64,000 nt of DNA from NCBI GenBank assembly GCA_965267335.1, contig OZ253953.1, forward strand, positions 1,922,001 through 1,986,000. Reading direction: 5' to 3'. The DNA comes from G965267335 sp965267335 (GTDB taxonomy: Bacteria; Bacteroidota; Bacteroidia; Cytophagales; JAAEPT01). A program made the position numbers and the translations under genes. Below are positions 59,389 to 64,000 of this stretch, piece after piece (positions within the stretch are counted from its first letter, which is position 1; each line of letters starts with the position of its first letter). A model generated the notes under the pieces. It was given only the letters and a program-made list of their open reading frames with translations. It ran no database searches and had not been told where the DNA came from.

Positions 59389-59723
59389 AATCCCAAATAC
59401 TAACAAACTGAGCCCTGACATCAATGTATTTCAGGGCTTTTTTTGTGTATAAATCTATTGAAAACCATTTGGTGTAGGTAGGAACCGGCAGATCATATTG
59501 AAGAAAATAAGCATTAGTTATTATTATGCATAAAGTACTTTTAAGGGGCTGCTGAGCGAAATTTTTTAAGTAAATATCCTGTGAATATTTATTAGGATTT
59601 ACTCTGGAATTACCGTGATATTTAATGAATAAAGTATTGAGAATGATAAGAATATAAAGAACAACCCATATCATTTTATAGAAGCCTCGGATCAGTTAAC
59701 GATCTGTATAACACTAAAATGAT
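59389..59723. other. intergenic region with terminator and start-codon hairpin
   Basis: This 335-bp region holds the chitinase terminator (59411-59444) and the left arm of a 12-bp inverted repeat (59667-59678) that pairs across the start of the next gene. The middle part is AT-rich with nothing else recognised. Confidence 0.6.
59411..59444 (+). terminator. rho-independent terminator of the chitinase gene
   Basis: AGCCCTGA and TTCAGGGCT form an 8-bp stem with an 11-nt loop, followed by seven T. It lies 23 bp after the chitinase stop. Confidence 0.88.
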
Positions 59724-59726
59724 ATG
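59667..59726 (+). promoter_or_regulatory. 12-bp inverted repeat including the start codon
   Basis: CATATCATTTTA (59667-59678) is exactly complementary to TAAAATGATATG (59715-59726). The right arm contains the whole ATG (59724-59726) of the next gene. The loop is 36 nt. In RNA this would hide the start codon; in DNA it could be a protein-binding site. Confidence 0.6.
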
Positions 59727-62700
59727 AAAAGAATACTTACAACTACTATTGCCATGCTCGGAACTTTAGGGATGGTAATGTCACAAGGGGAAGCTAACCG
59801 GTGGTATTTCAGTAGATACATCGGACTTGATTTCAATAGCGCTCCTCCCACGGTTTTAAATGAAGGTAACCCCAATGGAGTTGGGCAAACTATTGAATCT
59901 TCTACCACGGTGTCGACAGCGGCCGGAGATTATTTGTTTTCTACAAATGGTAATTATGTTTTTGATGGGGGACTAAATCAAATTTCTTCCGGACTTTCAA
60001 CCACCACAAATGCTGCCCAGGGGAATATAGTCATGCCGGTACCAGGCACATCGGACCAATATTACGTATGTACCGTTGATGCAGCATCATCAGGTTGCGG
60101 TGGTGGGTTTCCTACGGGTACAGATCGGGGTGCGAGATACAGAGTATTTACCGTCACTGGAACTGGAACAGGAAACTTGACAATGGGAAGTGAAAGTGTT
60201 GCTGTAGCTTCTGGCGTAGCGGAATGTCAGTTGGCCGTTCCAAAAACAGATGGTTCGGATGATTTCTGGTGGATATTTCATCTTAGAGGAGCCAATACCT
60301 TTAAGGTTTACTCGGTTGAAGCTGGAGGAATAACATTTGATCATGATGATAACGTTGGCTACGTATTTGGTGGTTGCGAGTACGTTTCTGTTATGAAGGC
60401 CAACAACTGCTATGATCAAATTGCTTTGGCTAGCTCAGGCCAGGTACAGCTATTCGATTTTGATGCAAATAGTGGAACAATCAGCAATCCGCGAACAACA
60501 GCATTACCCGGTGCTTATGGACTGGAATTTTCAAGTAGTGGGGATTATCTGTACGTCTCTACGAATGAAGTGAGCCCACAGGAGGTTTATCAGTTTGATA
60601 TTTCAGGAGGCACATTACCAGCTCCTTCGAACTTAGGACTGCTTTTTGGGCAACTCCGAGGCGGGCATTTACAATTAGGACCCGATGGCAATATTTATGC
60701 CGCATCCCAAAGAAGCTGGGACCCCATTGGAGCAGGTGATTCCGGACCTTTATATATTGGTGTGATAACAAATATTGATTCACCTGGAGCTACCTTCAAT
60801 CCTAATTACTTGGCTATTAACAATGATGGGCAGTTCCTTTCCATGGGATTGCCTACATTCTTGAAATCCTATGTTTCCAGTATTACCAGTGTAGAGATTG
60901 ATGGAATCACGGCCAGTAGCACTACGGTTTGTGAAGGCGATAATGTCAACCTGACTGTTGCTATAGATGGGGCGGCAGCTGGTGCTGCAACATGGATTAT
61001 TGATGGCGGATCACCAATAATCTCTGATACAGTAAACTATACATTTAATACTGCTGGCAACATTCCTGTTCAGGTGCAATTGACCGATAATTGTGGTAGA
61101 CCAGTAGATGAAACGCTTAATATTGAAGTTCTGCCTGTACAAATACCAACGGTCTCAACTTCTTGCCCAGGTCCTTCCGGGACAGGAACCGGACCAAATG
61201 CAGCTAACTATATTTGGTATGATGCTGCCAGCGGAGGTAATGTGTTGGCCACTGGTGCTTCTTATAATCCTCCTTCTGCCCCTGCAACCGTATGGGTGGA
61301 AGACGCCACACCTCTTTCAGGCCCCTATACTACGGGTGCTACGGCTGCACAAGGATGGGGAACAGATGCAACAACCGGAGATTATAATTTTGACGCTGCA
61401 GTTGATGTAATCATTACAGAATTTAAAGTTACTGGTGCACTTTGGACTGGTGGGAATTTTAACGTTGACGTTGAAATTCGTGATGGCTCAAGCACTCTTA
61501 TTGCCAGTCAAACCGGACTTGTGATTGCAGAAATGGGAGAGACGACTATTTCAGGTTTGTCGCTGGTTGTTCCTGCAGGTACAAATTATACTATGTCACT
61601 CACGGGAGGTTCATATCAGCCAAGCAGTGGTACACCGGCTTCAGAACCTGGAATAATTACAGTGGCGTCTTCGGATGTTTTTTACGATGTAGTTGTGGAG
61701 GAAGCATACCCCTGCAACCAACGTTTACAGGTAGACTTCACTTCATGTTGTTCACAGCCAACGCCTACACTATCACTAACCACAGGTACTAATCCATTTT
61801 GTGAAGGAGACAATTTCACTTTAACTGCATCCACCTCAGAATCAAACCCTGTATACAGATGGTATCAGGATGGAGTAGAAATCACAGGACATACAGCGGC
61901 AACACTTACGGTGGCCAGCGCAGCACTAACAGACGCAGGTGACTATACAGTAGAAGTAGTTTCATCTGATGGATGCGGAGCTTCAAGTTCGGCTTCTTCA
62001 GCGGTAACAATAACCGTCAACTCCATCCCCACCATCACCGCCATCAGCAACGATGGCCCGGCATGTGAGGGAGGTACGATTACGTTGTCAGTGACAGTGA
62101 GTGGCAGCCCGACCTTCAGCTGGACGGGTCCCAACAGTTATACATCATCCACAGAAGACCCTACAGTAACGACCAGCGCGACCTCCGCGATGGCAGGAAC
62201 CTACACGGTAACAACTACAGAAAACGGCTGTACTGATACAGACCAAACAACAGTTACCGTCACCCCACTACCAAGTGGTTCAGGAAGCATTAGCCCGACC
62301 GCAGCCGTATGCGAAGGAACGACAGAGACCTATACGATCAGTGGTATATCAGATGCGACCAGCTATACCTGGTCAGCAGACAATGGAGCGACAACGACAG
62401 GAAGTACAAGCACCAGTGAAGACATAACCGCAGGTAGCACCGACTTTACCATCACGGTGACCCCGGAGAACAGCTGTGGCACGAGCACCCCGATTACACA
62501 GAACATCACGGTGAACGGAAACACCGGAGCAGCAGGGAGTATAACAGGGACGACCAGTATCTGTGACAATCAGAGCAATGAAGGCTTTAGCATCGCATCA
62601 GTGACAAACGCTACAAGCTATACGTGGACAGTAACCGGAGATGGCAGCATCACCAGTGGCCAGGGAACAACAAATATCACAGTAGACTTCGGAACGATGT

Positions 62701-64000
62701 CGAGCTATACAATAGAAGTGACCCCTAGTGGCTTATGCGGAGATGGTGCGCCAAGTCAACTGGTAGTAAACAATACAGGATCGGTAGCCGCAGCAATTAG
62801 CATCAGCCAAAACCCCGATCCGGTGTGTTCAGGATCAGATGCAGATATAGTAGCCAATGTAACCGGAGGTGGAGCAACCCCTACGATAGAGTGGTGGGTA
62901 GATGGCGTACTGGAAGCAACCAACAACAATACGACCTATACGCTGAGCAGCCCGACAGGTACAGAAAGCGTAGAAGCAATACTTACGAACTCGAGTTTGG
63001 CCTGTGCAACAGGTATCCCGGTTACCTCAAACACACTGGGAGTAAATGTAGAAGCACAACCGACAGCAGATATTACCGACCCATCGGGAACAAGCAAAAC
63101 GATCAATACCACGAGCACAACCCTGACGGCAGCAGGAATAGGAGCAGGAGAGAGTGGAATGTGGAGTAAGCCAAATGCAGGCGACCAAGGAAACCTGGTA
63201 GCCCCGTTGAATACCACCACAGTGACATTACAGGATTTAAATAGCTTCGAAAGTGGAATAGGAGACGGCACAACAGAGATATGCTGGACAGTAAGCACAG
63301 CAACAGGAGCGTGCCCTGATGCACAGGAATGTGTGAATGTTATCCGTCAGGATGTAAGTGTACCAAACGTCCGTCCGTACAGTGATACGATCTGTGAGTC
63401 TAATCTACCCCATGCGAATATTCCCGGAGATCCGGCCCCGAATACAGGAGCAGGAGAGACAGGAACATGGAGTGGAGTAGGAGGTGCCCCATTTACACAG
63501 GTAGGCGATGACCTTCAGCCAGACATCATCACATCAGGAGTGTATCAGTATGTGTATACGATAGAAAACTCAGGCCTGGGAGTGACGAACAGAGATACAG
63601 TAACCTTACAGGTAGATGCAAGCCCTGGTACCGCAGACGCAGGTAGCAACCAAAGCATCTGTGCGACCAATTATACATTAACAGGAACGACCCCAACGAC
63701 AGGTACCGGATTGTGGACAGGAAGTGGAGTAACATTCGATGATGCGAGTAGCCCAACGGCAACAGTATCAGGATTGAGCACAGGAGTGAATACCCTGACG
63801 TGGACGGTAAGCAATGGAGTATGTCCTGCAGATGTATCCACGGTAGACATCACCGTATCAGGATCGGTGACTTCACCAGATGCAGGCACGTACCCGGCAT
63901 TGTGTGAAACACAGACAAGCCTGTCACTGAATGCGAATAGTCCCGGCTCAGGAGAGACAGGTACCTGGAGTGTGAGTGGCCCTGGAACGATAACAGATGT
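59724..64000 (+). CDS. giant secreted beta-propeller/Ig-repeat adhesin, truncated at window end
   Basis: The frame from ATG 59724 stays open to the window end, at least 1425 residues, so the protein is partial here. It has a signal peptide (AMLGTLGMVMSQ), an N-terminal beta-propeller-like domain (about 20-380; LEFSSSGDYLYVST, LQLGPDGNIYAAS), then PKD/Ig-like domains, including RWYQDGVEITGHTAATLTV. From about residue 765 the repeats resemble those of the GH8 giant (TADAGSNQSICATNYTLTG; GETGTWSVSG). It is most likely a T9SS-exported surface adhesin; the sorting domain would lie beyond the window. No catalytic motif was seen. Confidence 0.85.
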   Translation, partial: MKRILTTTIAMLGTLGMVMSQGEANRWYFSRYIGLDFNSAPPTVLNEGNPNGVGQTIESSTTVSTAAGDYLFSTNGNYVFDGGLNQISSGLSTTTNAAQGNIVMPVPGTSDQYYVCTVDAASSGCGGGFPTGTDRGARYRVFTVTGTGTGNLTMGSESVAVASGVAECQLAVPKTDGSDDFWWIFHLRGANTFKVYSVEAGGITFDHDDNVGYVFGGCEYVSVMKANNCYDQIALASSGQVQLFDFDANSGTISNPRTTALPGAYGLEFSSSGDYLYVSTNEVSPQEVYQFDISGGTLPAPSNLGLLFGQLRGGHLQLGPDGNIYAASQRSWDPIGAGDSGPLYIGVITNIDSPGATFNPNYLAINNDGQFLSMGLPTFLKSYVSSITSVEIDGITASSTTVCEGDNVNLTVAIDGAAAGAATWIIDGGSPIISDTVNYTFNTAGNIPVQVQLTDNCGRPVDETLNIEVLPVQIPTVSTSCPGPSGTGTGPNAANYIWYDAASGGNVLATGASYNPPSAPATVWVEDATPLSGPYTTGATAAQGWGTDATTGDYNFDAAVDVIITEFKVTGALWTGGNFNVDVEIRDGSSTLIASQTGLVIAEMGETTISGLSLVVPAGTNYTMSLTGGSYQPSSGTPASEPGIITVASSDVFYDVVVEEAYPCNQRLQVDFTSCCSQPTPTLSLTTGTNPFCEGDNFTLTASTSESNPVYRWYQDGVEITGHTAATLTVASAALTDAGDYTVEVVSSDGCGASSSASSAVTITVNSIPTITAISNDGPACEGGTITLSVTVSGSPTFSWTGPNSYTSSTEDPTVTTSATSAMAGTYTVTTTENGCTDTDQTTVTVTPLPSGSGSISPTAAVCEGTTETYTISGISDATSYTWSADNGATTTGSTSTSEDITAGSTDFTITVTPENSCGTSTPITQNITVNGNTGAAGSITGTTSICDNQSNEGFSIASVTNATSYTWTVTGDGSITSGQGTTNITVDFGTMSSYTIEVTPSGLCGDGAPSQLVVNNTGSVAAAISISQNPDPVCSGSDADIVANVTGGGATPTIEWWVDGVLEATNNNTTYTLSSPTGTESVEAILTNSSLACATGIPVTSNTLGVNVEAQPTADITDPSGTSKTINTTSTTLTAAGIGAGESGMWSKPNAGDQGNLVAPLNTTTVTLQDLNSFESGIGDGTTEICWTVSTATGACPDAQECVNVIRQDVSVPNVRPYSDTICESNLPHANIPGDPAPNTGAGETGTWSGVGGAPFTQVGDDLQPDIITSGVYQYVYTIENSGLGVTNRDTVTLQVDASPGTADAGSNQSICATNYTLTGTTPTTGTGLWTGSGVTFDDASSPTATVSGLSTGVNTLTWTVSNGVCPADVSTVDITVSGSVTSPDAGTYPALCETQTSLSLNANSPGSGETGTWSVSGPGTITD

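Overview
The window is a piece of a Bacteroidota chromosome, most likely a Cytophagales-type marine or soil glider. The evidence is consistent across it: type IX secretion (T9SS) substrates with type A and type B C-terminal sorting domains, two PorP/SprF-like outer-membrane proteins, the Bacteroidota gene order parA-parB-DUF5683-dapB-lepB, pyrG next to yidC, start sites mostly without strong Shine-Dalgarno sequences, and TAnnTTTG-type -7 promoter elements. No phage, CRISPR array, rRNA or tRNA was seen.

Layout. 1-2.2 kb: haem genes hemJ-ctaA and a small lipoprotein. 2.2-6.5 kb: a 133-bp nested inverted repeat, a secreted WD40-caspase protein and a lipoprotein. 6.9-10.8 kb: a type B T9SS substrate coupled to a PorP-like partner. 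10.9-25.4 kb: housekeeping genes (GNAT, coiled-coil membrane protein, two methyltransferases, kdsA, apaG, ung, lepB, dapB, parB, parA, metallo-hydrolase, yidC, pyrG). 25.5-35.7 kb: secreted SGNH/PKD protein, second PorP, threonylcarbamoyl-AMP synthase family protein, cca, TPR protein, glycosyltransferase, ftsE, fructose-6-phosphate aldolase-like protein, the SRP RNA gene on the minus strand with a good -7 box, a thioredoxin-like secreted protein and a YceI protein. 36.1-64 kb: a polysaccharide-degradation and adhesion region with a 3083-residue GH8 protein, a small ORF between inverted repeats, a GH16-like multi-domain enzyme, a type A substrate, a five-gene minus-strand operon, a GH18 chitinase, and a giant repeat protein cut by the window end.

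The most unusual system is the minus-strand operon 57689-50158: two outer-membrane beta-barrel proteins, two related carbohydrate-binding-like lipoproteins, and last a 7TM-DISM membrane sensor. That sensor's cytoplasmic tail ends not in a kinase or standard HTH but in a zinc ribbon plus HTH that resembles the N-terminus of IS1595-family transposases. I read this as a candidate glycan capture and sensing system with a domesticated transposase DNA-binding domain acting as a one-step membrane regulator, divergent from a chitinase. This is an inference from domain order and gene spacing.

Other structure worth attention: the repeat arrays of both giant proteins switch abruptly to GC-rich, C/G-ending codons and carry exact 513-bp periods; leaders of three secreted-protein genes hold inverted repeats, one of which includes the whole start codon; and AT-rich repeats recur between genes. 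All domain calls come from reading motifs by eye; no database search was run.
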